Shown: piece after piece, positions 17,007 through 26,092 of the stretch
Layout of the letters: the number at the start of each line of letters is the position of its first letter
Numbering within the stretch: position 1 is the stretch's first letter
Assembly (NCBI GenBank): GCA_040386775.1
Contig: JAZKEU010000013.1
Coordinates: forward strand, 1-41,690
Origin: Bdellovibrionota bacterium
Lineage (GTDB): Bacteria; Bdellovibrionota; Bdellovibrionia; Bdellovibrionales; JAEYZS01
Direction: 5' to 3'
DNA: 41,690 nt
Notes under the pieces: model-generated
Seen by the model: the letters and a program-made list of their open reading frames with translations, nothing else
The model's database searches: none
What the model was told of the DNA's origin: nothing
Position numbers and translations under genes: made by a program

Positions 17007-19454
17007 ATGGCTCAAGAGGGAAGTAAGAAGGACGCAAAATCGTTACCACTGTTACCGCTCAGAGATCTCATCGTTTTTCCGCACATGATGATGCCACTAT
17101 TCGTAGGTCGTGAAAAGAGTATCAATGCTCTTGAACACGCTATGAATCAGAGAACGGATATCATTCTAGCAGCGCAAAAAGATGCAAAAACAAACTCACC
17201 AGAAGCTGAAGACATTTATGAAATCGGTACACGCGGCAGTATCATTCAGCTTCTTCGTTTACCAGACGGAACTGTAAAAGTTCTTATCGAAGGTAAAGGC
17301 AGAGTAAAAATTAACAAATTCGTAGCGAATGAAAATTACTTCCAAGTAGATTTCGAAGATCTTCCAGAAAAAATCGATAACAAAGTTGAAGCTAACGCTT
17401 TGATGAGATCGGTGAAGACAACTTTCGAAACATACGTGAAATTGAACAAGAGAATTCCGCCAGAAATCCTAATGAGAGTTTCAACTATCGAAGCTCCAGG
17501 AGAGTTAGCAGATATCATCGTTGCTCAATTGAACTTGAAGCTCGAAGATAAGCAAAAAATCCTAGAGATCAATGATCCTGCGTTGAGATTAGAAAAACTT
17601 CTTAACTTAATGACTGGTGAAATTGAAATCTTAGAAGTAGAAAGAAAAATCAGAAACAGAGTTAAGAAACAAATGGAACGTTCTCAAAAGGAATACTATT
17701 TGAATGAGCAAATGCAAGCCATTCAAAAAGAACTTGGCGAGAAAGATGATTTCCAACAAGAAGTTCGTGAACTAGAAGAAAAGCTCAAAACTAAAAAAAT
17801 GAGCAAAGAAGCGCACGAAAAAGTTAAGAAAGAAATTAAGAAATTAAAAATGATGTCACCTATGAGTGCTGAAGCCACTGTAGTTAGAAACTACATTGAC
17901 TGGGTACTTGGTCTTCCATGGTACAATTACTCCGAAGTGAAGCATGATATGGCTTTCGCTGAAGAAATTTTAGATGAAGATCACTGGGGATTAGAAAAAG
18001 TAAAAGAAAGAATCTTAGAACATTTAGCTGTTCAACAGATGACTGGTAAACTTCAAGGTCCAATCCTTTGTTTAGTTGGTCCTCCAGGTGTGGGTAAAAC
18101 TTCTCTTGGTAGATCGATTGCAAAATCACTCAATAGATCGTTCGTAAGAATTTCTTTGGGTGGTGTTCGTGATGAAGCGGAAATCCGTGGTCACAGAAGA
18201 ACATACGTTGGAGCAATGCCAGGGAAATTAATCCAAGCTTTAAAGAAAGCAGATACAGGAAACCCGTTAGTTCTTTTAGATGAAATCGATAAAATGAGTA
18301 ACGATTTCAGAGGCGATCCAGCTTCTGCAATGCTTGAAGTTCTAGATCCAGAACAAAACGCTACTTTCCAAGATCATTATTTGGAAGTGGAATACGATTT
18401 ATCGCAAATCATGTTCATCACAACTGCAAACTCTCTTCACACGATCCCAAGACCATTACTTGATCGTATGGAAATCATCCAATTGGGTGGATACACTGAA
18501 AACGAAAAATACTTCATCGCAGAAAAGTATCTTGCTCCTAAGCAATTAGAGAAGCACGGTTTGACTGACGATAAAGTAGAATTCACAGAAGCAGGCTTAA
18601 GATTCTTGGTTCGTCACTATACGCGTGAAGCGGGTGTGAGAACTCTAGAAAGAGAAATTGCAAGTGTTGCAAGAAAGACTGCGCGTGAACTTTTAAGAAC
18701 AGACAAAGCGAAAGCAAAAATTAAAATTCCTAAGCATGTAAAAGGAAAACCATTCCAACTTACACCAAAAGTGATCACTGACCTCTTGGGTGCGGAAAAG
18801 TACAAACATGGAAAGATCGAAGAAGGAAACGAAATCGGTCTTACAAATGGTATGGCTTGGACAGAAGTGGGTGGAGATCTTTTAGTGATGGAAGTTACGA
18901 TGGTTCCTGGAAAAGGGAAGTTCACAGTGACTGGCCAATTGGGTGATGTGATGAAAGAATCTTGTTCTGCGGCGATGAGCTATGTGAGATCACGTGGACC
19001 ACTCTTCGGCTTAGACAAAGAATTCTTTGCTAACATCGATATCCATATCCATGCCCCAGAGGGCGCAATTCCTAAAGACGGACCGTCGGCAGGTATCGCG
19101 ATCACTACTTCAATCGTTTCTGCAATCATGAGAATTCCAGTGAAGAGAACAGTTTCGATGACAGGTGAAGTGACATTGAGAGGAAGAGTTCTAGCAATCG
19201 GTGGTCTAAAAGAGAAAATCTTAGCGGCACACAGAGGCGGAATTAAGACGATCATTTGTCCTAAGGAAAATGAAAAGGATCTTAAGGACATTCCAAAAGA
19301 AGTTCTTAAGGAATTGAAAGTGATTTTAGTGGATCACGTGGATCAAGTGCTTGTAAACGCTCTTGATATCTCGAAGCCACAAGATCTTTTCAAGATGAGA
19401 AACGACAAGGTATTTGGGCTTAAGGCACAATTTACAGGTCACTCATTCCACTGA
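17007..19454 (+). CDS. lon: Lon protease
   Basis: Lon is an ATP-dependent AAA+ serine protease of the cytosol that removes misfolded and regulatory proteins. The N-terminal substrate-binding domain begins near [19 protein letters not shown] coiled coil precedes the ATPase domain, with Walker A GPPGVGKT at 358-365. The C-terminal protease domain has the Ser/Lys dyad S694 (KDGPSAGIA) and K737 ([11 protein letters not shown]), with the standard 43-residue gap. Length is 815 aa. Lysine-rich coiled-coil segments ([18 protein letters not shown]) are prominent. The gene ends the clpP-clpX-lon unit and is followed by a strong intrinsic terminator. Confidence 0.98.
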   Translation: MAQEGSKKDAKSLPLLPLRDLIVFPHMMMPLFVGREKSINALEHAMNQRTDIILAAQKDAKTNSPEAEDIYEIGTRGSIIQLLRLPDGTVKVLIEGKGRVKINKFVANENYFQVDFEDLPEKIDNKVEANALMRSVKTTFETYVKLNKRIPPEILMRVSTIEAPGELADIIVAQLNLKLEDKQKILEINDPALRLEKLLNLMTGEIEILEVERKIRNRVKKQMERSQKEYYLNEQMQAIQKELGEKDDFQQEVRELEEKLKTKKMSKEAHEKVKKEIKKLKMMSPMSAEATVVRNYIDWVLGLPWYNYSEVKHDMAFAEEILDEDHWGLEKVKERILEHLAVQQMTGKLQGPILCLVGPPGVGKTSLGRSIAKSLNRSFVRISLGGVRDEAEIRGHRRTYVGAMPGKLIQALKKADTGNPLVLLDEIDKMSNDFRGDPASAMLEVLDPEQNATFQDHYLEVEYDLSQIMFITTANSLHTIPRPLLDRMEIIQLGGYTENEKYFIAEKYLAPKQLEKHGLTDDKVEFTEAGLRFLVRHYTREAGVRTLEREIASVARKTARELLRTDKAKAKIKIPKHVKGKPFQLTPKVITDLLGAEKYKHGKIEEGNEIGLTNGMAWTEVGGDLLVMEVTMVPGKGKFTVTGQLGDVMKESCSAAMSYVRSRGPLFGLDKEFFANIDIHIHAPEGAIPKDGPSAGIAITTSIVSAIMRIPVKRTVSMTGEVTLRGRVLAIGGLKEKILAAHRGGIKTIICPKENEKDLKDIPKEVLKELKVILVDHVDQVLVNALDISKPQDLFKMRNDKVFGLKAQFTGHSFH

Positions 19455-19480
19455 CCCGGTAATTAAAATAGTAGACACAC

Positions 19481-19514
19481 AAAGCCAGGGAGAAATCTCT
19501 GGCTTTTTTATTTT
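19481..19514 (+). terminator. Intrinsic terminator after lon
   Basis: AAAGCCAGGGA (19481-19491), GAAA loop and TCTCTGGCTTT (19496-19506) form an 11-bp stem with one G-T wobble, followed by a T-rich tail. This is a textbook rho-independent terminator, 27 bases after the lon stop. Confidence 0.95.
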
Positions 19515-19519
19515 GATTT

Positions 19520-19548
19520 TTGACATAAGTAAATAATCAGGGTTTTAT
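19520..19548 (+). promoter_or_regulatory. Sigma70-type promoter for the protein-glutaminase-like gene
   Basis: TTGACA (19520-19525), a 17-base spacer and TTTTAT (19543-19548) form a good housekeeping promoter directly after the lon terminator. The start point would fall near 19555, giving a short leader that contains the G-run ribosome site GGGGGGA (19560-19566), seven bases before the ATG. Confidence 0.75.
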
Positions 19549-19572
19549 CTCGCACATCCGGGGGGATAATTC

Positions 19573-20334
19573 ATGAAGCAAGCGATCTTATTTGTTCTAC
19601 TTTTAAGCATATTCAGTATCAATGTATCAGCGCAAGTTTCTGCTATAAGACATCCAGATCAAGACTACCAAGATGCTGCAAGAAAAGTATTCAATCTTCG
19701 AAATCTAAAACATAAATTTTTAAAAAATACAGATGCTTATTCTGCAAGAACTTCAGAAATCATTATGTCTTCCGTAGCACCTTGGAGCCATGGAGATATC
19801 AACAAAGCTTTTTCCGAAGTTCGAGACGAAAGATTTATGAGAGACGACACAGGATTTGCCAGAAGACCAACTTGGCTCTATCCATACGATGGTTGTTATG
19901 CGAGAGCAGAAGTAGCTGCGCAAAGATTAGAACTTAAAGGATTTTCAAAACCTTCGAAGGTTTTTATTTTTGGAAACTTGGTTGTAGAATCAAAGAATTC
20001 ATCTCAAGGGGTAGTCACTTGGTGGTACCATGTTGCCGTTGCTTACGGTCACCAGGGAACGATTTATATTTTTGATCCTGCCCTTGAGCCTAATAATCTT
20101 TTAACGGTTCAGCAATGGTCTGCTCTTATGGGGCCAGCAAAAAAACAATTTTCAATTTGCGATGATGCAGCTTTTGATCCGTATTCTCCATGCGAAGGAG
20201 GGGCTCAACTTTCTTATGAGCAGGCTCAAGAACATCAAGAGGATTTTTTTAATGCAGAAAAAGAAAATCTAATGTTATTAGGCAAGAATCCAGCAGAAGA
20301 GCTAGGTGACTTGCCTGTTTGGAAAAGAGAGTAA
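19573..20334 (+). CDS. Exported protein-glutaminase-like protein deamidase candidate
   Basis: A signal peptide covers residues 1-20 (cleavage after VSA). The mature protein carries the spaced triad of the protein-glutamine glutaminase fold: C108 in YDGCYARAEVAA, H153 in TWWYHVAVAY and D168 in YIFDPALEP. Characterised members from Chryseobacterium deamidate glutamine side chains in intact proteins using the same Cys-His-Asp order. The extra C-terminal segment (about 180-253) has two Cys (ICDDAAF, SPCEGG). The protein is exported, so substrates are likely envelope or external proteins. The gene has its own promoter and is not obviously in an operon with the regulator that follows. A transglutaminase-like or papain-like protease role cannot be excluded. 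Confidence 0.7.
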   Translation: MKQAILFVLLLSIFSINVSAQVSAIRHPDQDYQDAARKVFNLRNLKHKFLKNTDAYSARTSEIIMSSVAPWSHGDINKAFSEVRDERFMRDDTGFARRPTWLYPYDGCYARAEVAAQRLELKGFSKPSKVFIFGNLVVESKNSSQGVVTWWYHVAVAYGHQGTIYIFDPALEPNNLLTVQQWSALMGPAKKQFSICDDAAFDPYSPCEGGAQLSYEQAQEHQEDFFNAEKENLMLLGKNPAEELGDLPVWKRE

Positions 20335-20371
20335 TTTAGGATTATAAGTTGAAGGTGTGGGGTAGGGACTG

Positions 20372-21496
20372 ATGTCTAAGATTTTAGACTCTAAAAATTT
20401 AGAACAGGATTACGAGTTAGGAAAGCTATATAGAGATCGTGGTGATTTTGATAATGCTATTGCTAAATTTGAACCTTTGTCTCAGGATTATTTCGAATCC
20501 AAAAGATATGATGATTATTTAAAGTGTCTAAATGATCTATTAAGAATTTACGCAGAACAAGAAGATGCGGCAAAAATTCAATCTACAAAAGAAAAACTTC
20601 AAGACATTGCAATGAATGATGATTTTGAAATGTCATCTTATACCTACTACACGCTGGGCATTTGTGGTGCCTACAAAGGGCAATACGACATAGCTTTAGA
20701 TTATTTCCAAAAAGCACTGACTCTAGGCCTTCAAAATGAAAACAAAAAAGACATGTGTTATGCTATAGCTGGCCTTGCAATTACTTATTCTCAATTGGGA
20801 AAATATCAAGAGGCTCTCCAGGAACTTTACAATCTAAAAGTATTTTTTGAAGTATTGTCTCTTCCAGAACTCAAAATCTCATCCCAAATTTTAAATGGTG
20901 TAATCTTAAGAAAAACAGGAAGGCATGAACAATCTCTAGAGGTTCTCTGGGAGTGTTACGACTATTTGAAAACAGAAAAGAATCATTATTTCTATTTACA
21001 GCTTTTGTATGCCATTGGCGTGACTTACAAAGAACAAGGCGACGTGGAGCTTGCAAAAATTTATTTGCAATTGCTTAAAAAATCTATCGATGCGAATAGT
21101 TTTGTTCGTTTAGCAAAAGATACTGAAAAAAGATTGTTGGAAATAGGTGTGTCTAATCAGGACGAATACGATTTGATTTTTGATCTTATCAGCAACTCAG
21201 TCACTGAAAGAAAAAAAGGGAAAGTAGACTTCAACAACCAATTTATCCTTTTAGAGCTTCTTCACCTCTTTATGAAATATCCAGGAGAGACCTTCTCTAA
21301 GGAAGCCATTGTTAAGAAAATTTGGAATCAAGAATATTCTCCTGTAATCCATGACAATAAGATTTACGTTACCATTAAAAGATTAAGAAAAATGATTGAG
21401 CCAGACTATAACAAGCCGAAGTATATATTTCGCGCAAAGAGTGGATACTTTTTCAACAAAGCATCCCGAGTAAGATTGAATGTAGAGGAGAGATGA
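20372..21496 (+). CDS. TPR protein with C-terminal winged-helix DNA-binding domain
   Basis: Residues 1-240 contain successive TPR-like helical pairs, such as YELGKLYRDRGDFDNAIAKFEPL, YYTLGICGAYKGQYDIALDYFQKAL and AIGVTYKEQGDVELAKIYLQ. The C-terminal part (about 275-365) matches the OmpR/PhoB-type winged helix: a helical start NNQFILLELLHLFMKYPGETFSKEAIVKKIW, a recognition-helix region DNKIYVTIKRLRKMIEP, and the final wing YIFRAKSGYFF. There is no receiver domain, so TPRs probably sense a protein or peptide partner. The gene overlaps the next exported-protein gene, which is likely its operon partner. Targets are unknown. Confidence 0.8.
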   Translation: MSKILDSKNLEQDYELGKLYRDRGDFDNAIAKFEPLSQDYFESKRYDDYLKCLNDLLRIYAEQEDAAKIQSTKEKLQDIAMNDDFEMSSYTYYTLGICGAYKGQYDIALDYFQKALTLGLQNENKKDMCYAIAGLAITYSQLGKYQEALQELYNLKVFFEVLSLPELKISSQILNGVILRKTGRHEQSLEVLWECYDYLKTEKNHYFYLQLLYAIGVTYKEQGDVELAKIYLQLLKKSIDANSFVRLAKDTEKRLLEIGVSNQDEYDLIFDLISNSVTERKKGKVDFNNQFILLELLHLFMKYPGETFSKEAIVKKIWNQEYSPVIHDNKIYVTIKRLRKMIEPDYNKPKYIFRAKSGYFFNKASRVRLNVEER

Positions 21497-21498
21497 TT

Positions 21499-21990
21499 AT
21501 GAAGTTGTTTATTATTGCTGTTGCTATCTCGCTGATGAGTTCACTAAGTTTTGCGCAGAGGACATCTGGCGGAGATATGCCATTTCCGATTGGTAAGGTT
21601 ATCGATTTCCCAAAAGATGACGGTAAAGGAGTTTGGAAAGATGAGCTCAAGAAAAAAATCTTTAGATTGAGACCGCTTAAGGGTGTATTAGAAGATGGGA
21701 CTATCCTTGTTCAAATGCTCGGCTTAAATAAAAAAGTTATTGCAGATGGATTGGGCGTTGTGGGGAGCGACAAAGTTCTTACGGCAAACCTAAGATATAT
21801 TGCCGATCCGACAAACTATGTAGAGATTAAAATCGCCAATTTATGTTCAGACGCTTTATTTGATAACAGCACTGACTTCTCAGAGCTTTGTAAAACTCAG
21901 CAGATGTGGGCATCCGTAAGGGTCCTAGATAGCAATGATAAGCTTTCTCCTCCGCAGCCTTTCGTTATTAAGAAAACCAGAGAGAGATAG
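21499..21990 (+). CDS. Small exported protein coupled to the TPR regulator, function unknown
   Basis: The protein (163 aa) has a signal peptide, MKLFIIAVAISLMSSLSFA, with cleavage after SFA. The mature part looks beta-rich, with two Cys (NLCSDALF, ELCKTQQM). No family is recognised. I chose the ATG at 21499, eight bases after AGGAG; an ATG at 21493 is in frame but too close to that site. The coding region begins within 3 bases of the regulator's stop, so the two are almost certainly co-expressed. A hairpin without a T tract follows at 22017-22055. Confidence 0.65.
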   Translation: MKLFIIAVAISLMSSLSFAQRTSGGDMPFPIGKVIDFPKDDGKGVWKDELKKKIFRLRPLKGVLEDGTILVQMLGLNKKVIADGLGVVGSDKVLTANLRYIADPTNYVEIKIANLCSDALFDNSTDFSELCKTQQMWASVRVLDSNDKLSPPQPFVIKKTRER

Positions 21991-22016
21991 TAAATATACG
22001 TATTTATTAGACTTTA

Positions 22017-22055
22017 CATGATTTGAGGGGAATCTTAATTTTCCTTCAAATCATG
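22017..22055. other. Long stem-loop without T tract downstream of the exported protein
   Basis: Arms 22017-22032 and 22040-22055 (CATGATTTGAGGGGAA and its partner) pair over 16 bp with two G-T wobbles and a 7-base AT-rich loop. No T run follows on either strand, so it may be a mRNA 3' end stabiliser, a processing site before the tRNA, or a rho-assisted terminator. Confidence 0.5.
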
Positions 22056-22131
22056 CTCGACAATTGAGAGGATTTATCTTAAAACTCTCTTTCCTAATTA
22101 GCGCCTAACAATCTTTTTAGATGCTTATTTC

Positions 22132-22207
22132 AGGGGATTAGCTCAGTTGGTAGAGCGCCACCCTTACAAGGTGGATGTCGTCGGTTCGAGCCCGGCATCC
22201 CCTACCA
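22132..22207 (+). tRNA. tRNA-Val (anticodon TAC)
   Basis: A full 76-nt cloverleaf is visible. The acceptor stem AGGGGAT pairs with ATCCCCT, the D stem is GCTC/GAGC, and the anticodon stem CCACC/GGTGG holds loop CTTACAA with anticodon TAC. The T arm GTCGG-TTCGAGC-CCGGC follows, and CCA is encoded. A start codon lies only 24 bases after the CCA with no terminator between, so the tRNA may be processed from a transcript that continues into the next gene. Confidence 0.97.
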
Positions 22208-22230
22208 TTTTCCCGTCGCAGGAGATTTCC

Positions 22231-22650
22231 ATGCCTAAATTATTTTTAATCATTTTTTTAGTGTTTCCTTCTTTCGGTTTTTCTCAGGACGCCATCCCGC
22301 AGCCAGCAAGGGATTTGAAAAGCGTGATGAAAGAGATTGGACCAATATTTAGAGTTATTTCACAGACTGTCGCTGATGCGAGCAAAAATCCCGAAACCAT
22401 TCAGAATCTTAAAGATTTGGAAAGCCTCGTTTATGAGGCGCTTTCACTGCGTCCACCGATGATCGCTAGTATGCCGGAGTCAAAACAGAGAAAAGCGGAG
22501 CTGAGATATCTCCACTTAGTTTTAGAATTACAGCTGGCCATCGTAGATGCACAAACAGCATTGCTTAATAGTGATCAGAACACTGCCCAATTAGCCGTTA
22601 AAAAGATGTCTACTCTTCGAATAACTGGGCATGGCGAATTTTCCGAATAG
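22231..22650 (+). CDS. Cytochrome b562-like periplasmic protein
   Basis: A signal peptide (residues 1-18, cleavage near GFS/Q) is followed by an all-helical protein of about 120 residues. It lines up end to end with soluble cytochrome b562. DLKSVM supplies M33, corresponding to the Met haem ligand (DLEDNM in E. coli), and LRITGH near the C-terminus supplies H134, corresponding to the His ligand (TRNAYH). The Met-to-His distance is 101 residues against 95 in E. coli. Start: ATG at 22231, with GGAG seven bases upstream; longer frames would run back through the tRNA. If correct, it is a four-helix-bundle electron carrier. Non-haem four-helix relatives are the main alternative. Confidence 0.65.
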   Translation: MPKLFLIIFLVFPSFGFSQDAIPQPARDLKSVMKEIGPIFRVISQTVADASKNPETIQNLKDLESLVYEALSLRPPMIASMPESKQRKAELRYLHLVLELQLAIVDAQTALLNSDQNTAQLAVKKMSTLRITGHGEFSE

Positions 22651-22854
22651 CAGAATATAGAGATAGGCTAGTCCTTTCATAACACTGCTCCGAACTCTCT
22701 TACTGTTAGTACGCTCCCAAACGGATTTAATTTAAGCATATTTGGTTAAAACTAGGCTTTAGCCAAGCTCTCTTGACAAAAGACAGTATCAACAGCGAGA
22801 GTGAAGAGATTAGGATATTAAGAATATAGAAAAGTAAATCAGAGAAGGTAGATC

Positions 22855-23220
22855 GTGGCACGTAAAATTCTTTTGGTAGAAGATAATGCAACAAATATTG
22901 CTATTATGACAGAGTTTCTCACAGATGAGAATTTTGAGATTCTGTTTGCAAAAGATGGGGAAGAGGCTGTTGCAGTCGCTGAGAGTGGAAAGCCAGATCT
23001 TATTCTCATGGATATAAATTTGCCAATCATGTCTGGAATTGATGCCACAAAAAAAATTAGATCAAATCCAAACACAAAAGATATTCCTATTATCGCTCTG
23101 ACGGCAGGAATTATGCCTGACCAAAAGAAACAAGCCATGGACGCTGGATGCAATGATTTCCACGGCAAACCAATTGATTTTATGCTTTTGATTGATCTAA
23201 TGAATAAATATCTTAAATAA
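22855..23220 (+). CDS. Single-domain response regulator (CheY/DivK-like)
   Basis: This 121-aa protein is a lone receiver domain with no output domain. The acidic pocket is LLVEDN, the phospho-acceptor is D53 (LILMDINLP), and T83 (ALTAG) and K105 (HGKPI) complete the set. The phrases MDINLPIMSGI and ALTAGIMPDQKKQAMDAGCNDFHGKPI are of the DivK or hybrid-kinase receiver style. The start is GTG at 22855 with AAGG upstream. It converges on the yfiR-like gene and sits in the same locus as a hybrid kinase, so it could receive phosphate from that kinase, but this is inferred from proximity. Confidence 0.92.
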   Translation: MARKILLVEDNATNIAIMTEFLTDENFEILFAKDGEEAVAVAESGKPDLILMDINLPIMSGIDATKKIRSNPNTKDIPIIALTAGIMPDQKKQAMDAGCNDFHGKPIDFMLLIDLMNKYLK

Positions 23221-23225
23221 AAATA

Positions 23226-23783
23226 TTAAATTAATTTTGCTAACTTTAAAAGTTGAGAGCTAACCTTTAGCTTTTCAGACTCGATTCGTTCTCTGTTCAT
23301 TTCAAATCTTAGTTTACCGTCTTCTAGGAAAAAATTAATCATAGAACCTTTTTCGGCAAACCCTTTTTCTTTGCTAATAATAAGAGTAGAAGATCCTTTG
23401 GTTTTCTTCACCAGAGAGGTTAAAATTTTCTCTTCGGTGAAAACCAATATGACCAATTGACTGTCTTTGAGGTCGGCTAAACTTTGAGCTTGGTGTAAAT
23501 TGATTTTTTTGTCTCTAATTTTTTTATTCTTAGAAATTTCCGATAAGTGCTGAAAGATAGACGAGTTTCCGAGTACCGTGATATTGAAATCCGCACTCTC
23601 TTCTTTCTTCGACTCTGGCCATTCAATGTAGTTTGTAAATTGGTAAATGAACGCGGCTTGCACTCTATCGAGATCTGCTAGGCTTTCCGCACGTATTTGT
23701 GAACTCGATACCATAGCAATAAACAAAACAAAAAAAATGTATGCTGTGCGAGTTACAAAAGATTTTTTTATGCTGGATTTCAA
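23226..23783 (-). CDS. YfiR-family periplasmic protein (DUF4154)
   Basis: YfiR-type proteins are periplasmic regulators; in Pseudomonas, YfiR represses the CHASE8 diguanylate cyclase YfiN. Here a signal peptide (to about residue 32) precedes the domain signature VQAAFIYQFTNYIEWP and the closing GFAEKGSMINFFLEDGKLRFEMN. The mature sequence has no Cys, so the redox-sensitive disulfides reported in YfiR are missing. It lies 27 bases downstream of the TonB-dependent receptor gene on the same strand (likely an operon). The hybrid kinase encoded divergently has a CHASE8-like sensor, the probable partner. Confidence 0.88.
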   Translation of the reverse strand: MKSSIKKSFVTRTAYIFFVLFIAMVSSSQIRAESLADLDRVQAAFIYQFTNYIEWPESKKEESADFNITVLGNSSIFQHLSEISKNKKIRDKKINLHQAQSLADLKDSQLVILVFTEEKILTSLVKKTKGSSTLIISKEKGFAEKGSMINFFLEDGKLRFEMNRERIESEKLKVSSQLLKLAKLI

Positions 23784-23810
23784 AACAGATCTCCCAATTT
23801 TTATAAAATT

Positions 23811-25862
23811 CTACAGACGAGCTTCAAGATTTAGCATAAATTCGCGTTCATAGGCTGGCATTGGTGCATGCCCACCATAATAAGGTTGAACCAAAAGGTA
23901 ATCCTCATCAAAGATATTATGCACGGTGAATCTCAAGTCAATGTCCTTGGCCACTTCGCGCCAGTTGATGCTAAGGTTGGTCAAGATAATAGCATCAAAG
24001 GATCTATAGCTGAAATCGGTGTTACCGCTGTTTGCAGATACTTCAGTTTGCCCATAGCGAGTTGATAAATATGTCAATGAAGGACCGAATTGAAAGTCAT
24101 TCCAAATATAATAAGCACCTAAATTTAATTTTAAATTCGGTAAACCCAAAAGATGCTCTTTGTCCGCTGTGATATAGGCAGAAGAACTTTCAGATCGTGG
24201 TTGTACATAAGAGAAATTGAAAAAACCTCCGACATTAGGAAGGCGATACTGCACTTCACCCTCAACGCCTTCGCTTATCATTTCCCCTTGGTTCGCATAT
24301 AGATTTTGTGCGCCAACGTAAGTGATTACATCTTTAACTTTTAAATAAAAAATATTAAGTTTTGCTGAAAGGTTTTTTTGTAATAAATAACCCAGTTCGT
24401 ATTCCCATGTTTCTGAGCTTTCTGGATTTAGAGCATTGGGATCTGTAGCACTTAATCTTGTATACGCCTGGAAGGTTAGAGGAACGCGGTAGGATTGGCC
24501 ATAGAGTAATTTAGAGTTGAAATCACCATCAGTATAGGTAACTCCTACTCTAGGAGCAAAGGCATCTCCAAAGACAGTGTCCTCGTAACGTCCGCCTGCT
24601 GTTAAATTAAATTTCCCCATCGTCTGAAGCCACTGTGCAAAAGCATAATTTGATTCATTGCCCACTTCGAATTTATTTTCTGTTGGTGAAGTGTGAAGTC
24701 CTGGATCTCCATTTGTGCTGATACTTTCGGCCCAATCCATGGCGTATCCTGCGCCGATAGATAGTTGTGAGTCTTCATGGTCGTAGTTGGCTTTTAATTC
24801 GGCCTTATAGTTTTTTATAGTATTGCCTGGGCCATTAAACTCTTGTACCGCGGGATCCAATTGGATATTTGGGTGAGTCGCAGCTCCCATGGGCACCCCC
24901 TCCATGTAGGTGAGTGTGGGTATAAGACTGATTTTAGAGTTAACGGGTATTGTGTACTGAATATCCAACCCTTGATTCACGACATTCAATCTCTCGGTAT
25001 ACATTCCGTTTAGAGGCGGAACGACGGCACCATAGCCACTTTGAGATCCAAAGTCTAAAGAGAATTGATTGTAACGAATGGTAAGGTTGTCTTTAAACTT
25101 CATTTCGGTAATGAGATGCTGCCAATAACGACCGCTGTTTGCCGTGTCGAGATCGATACTGCCCCCATAAAAATCACTCCATTTTTTGCTTGAAAAAGGA
25201 CGCATAGACTTACCAAAATGGAGTGAGTATTCCATGTCCTCTGTTTTTTTACCATAGGCTAGATTTCCACTCTTAGTAAGCTCGCCTCCCATGGATCCCA
25301 TGTTCGCATTGACAACTACGCCATCAAGGTCCTTTCCTGAACGTGTGATAACATTGATTACGTTGGCTTCTGCTAGACCTCCGTACACGGCGCTGCCGGG
25401 TCCGCGAATGATTTCAACCTTTTCAATTATTGCGGCTGGGAAAGTACTCAAAAAATTCACGTTGCCATAGCCAAGATCGTTAGCCATAACACCATTAATC
25501 ATAATGAGCGCTTTTCCTTCATGAACCCATAGTCCACGAGAACCCAATCCTACGTTCGCAAAACTATCCATACCAAATTCAAAGCCGGGGACAAGTCTCA
25601 AAACATCAGAGAGGTCTCTCATTCCGTAGAGCTCAATATCCGCTCTAGTTACAATCGAGACAATTGCGGCTGCGTTTTGTTGAGACTGTTTTTTTTTAGA
25701 TGGTAGAGCTACTTCAATTTTCATAAGGTCTTCCAGCGAAAGGGCGCTGAAATCATCAGCAGCTGCAGTAGGAGGACTTGCCGGGGCTTCGTCCTGAGCG
25801 TAAGTGGCTGTTGAAAACAAACTCATAAATAACAAAACATTAAATACAATTCTAAAATTCAT
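23811..25862 (-). CDS. TonB-dependent outer-membrane receptor
   Basis: The protein is a 22-strand-type barrel with an N-terminal plug. A signal peptide (cleavage after TYA) is followed by a SLEDLMKIEVALPSKKKQ segment and the plug (AAAIVSIVTRADIELYG, VEIIRGPGSAVYGGLAEANVINVITR). The barrel ends in FMLNLEARL. The start at 25862 is preferred because GGGAG lies six bases upstream; the in-frame ATG at 25874 has no ribosome site. The SLEDLMxIEV-SKKxQ head is typical of receptors found next to DUF4154/YfiR genes. Ligand unknown: no siderophore, cobalamin or sugar genes are adjacent. TonB and ExbBD would have to come from elsewhere. Confidence 0.93.
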   Translation of the reverse strand: MNFRIVFNVLLFMSLFSTATYAQDEAPASPPTAAADDFSALSLEDLMKIEVALPSKKKQSQQNAAAIVSIVTRADIELYGMRDLSDVLRLVPGFEFGMDSFANVGLGSRGLWVHEGKALIMINGVMANDLGYGNVNFLSTFPAAIIEKVEIIRGPGSAVYGGLAEANVINVITRSGKDLDGVVVNANMGSMGGELTKSGNLAYGKKTEDMEYSLHFGKSMRPFSSKKWSDFYGGSIDLDTANSGRYWQHLITEMKFKDNLTIRYNQFSLDFGSQSGYGAVVPPLNGMYTERLNVVNQGLDIQYTIPVNSKISLIPTLTYMEGVPMGAATHPNIQLDPAVQEFNGPGNTIKNYKAELKANYDHEDSQLSIGAGYAMDWAESISTNGDPGLHTSPTENKFEVGNESNYAFAQWLQTMGKFNLTAGGRYEDTVFGDAFAPRVGVTYTDGDFNSKLLYGQSYRVPLTFQAYTRLSATDPNALNPESSETWEYELGYLLQKNLSAKLNIFYLKVKDVITYVGAQNLYANQGEMISEGVEGEVQYRLPNVGGFFNFSYVQPRSESSSAYITADKEHLLGLPNLKLNLGAYYIWNDFQFGPSLTYLSTRYGQTEVSANSGNTDFSYRSFDAIILTNLSINWREVAKDIDLRFTVHNIFDEDYLLVQPYYGGHAPMPAYEREFMLNLEARL

Positions 25863-25958
25863 GAAAGCTCCCATGCTTTTATTTTTTGATAAATAAATTT
25901 TCGAGAAGAAACTCTAATTAAGCAAACAATTTCTTAAATAACTTTAAAAATGTCTTTG

Positions 25959-25976
25959 GCGGGATATTTGTCCCGC
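25959..25976. promoter_or_regulatory. Inverted repeat in the divergent receptor/kinase intergenic region
   Basis: GCGGGA, six bases, TCCCGC stands out as the only GC-rich block in a 240-base AT-rich gap between the divergent receptor and kinase genes. It could bind a regulator of both units or form a leader hairpin. An imperfect repeat TTTTATTTAAA (twice, near 25998-26030) lies next to it. No promoter is clear. Confidence 0.35.
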
Positions 25977-26092
25977 TTCAAAAGTCTAACCCAATATCTT
26001 TTATTTAAATATATAAATTTTATTTAAAGGTTTATGTAGACCTCACTACCTTTTTAAAGAATAATTAAGCATTAATTAAAAGGATTTTCAGT

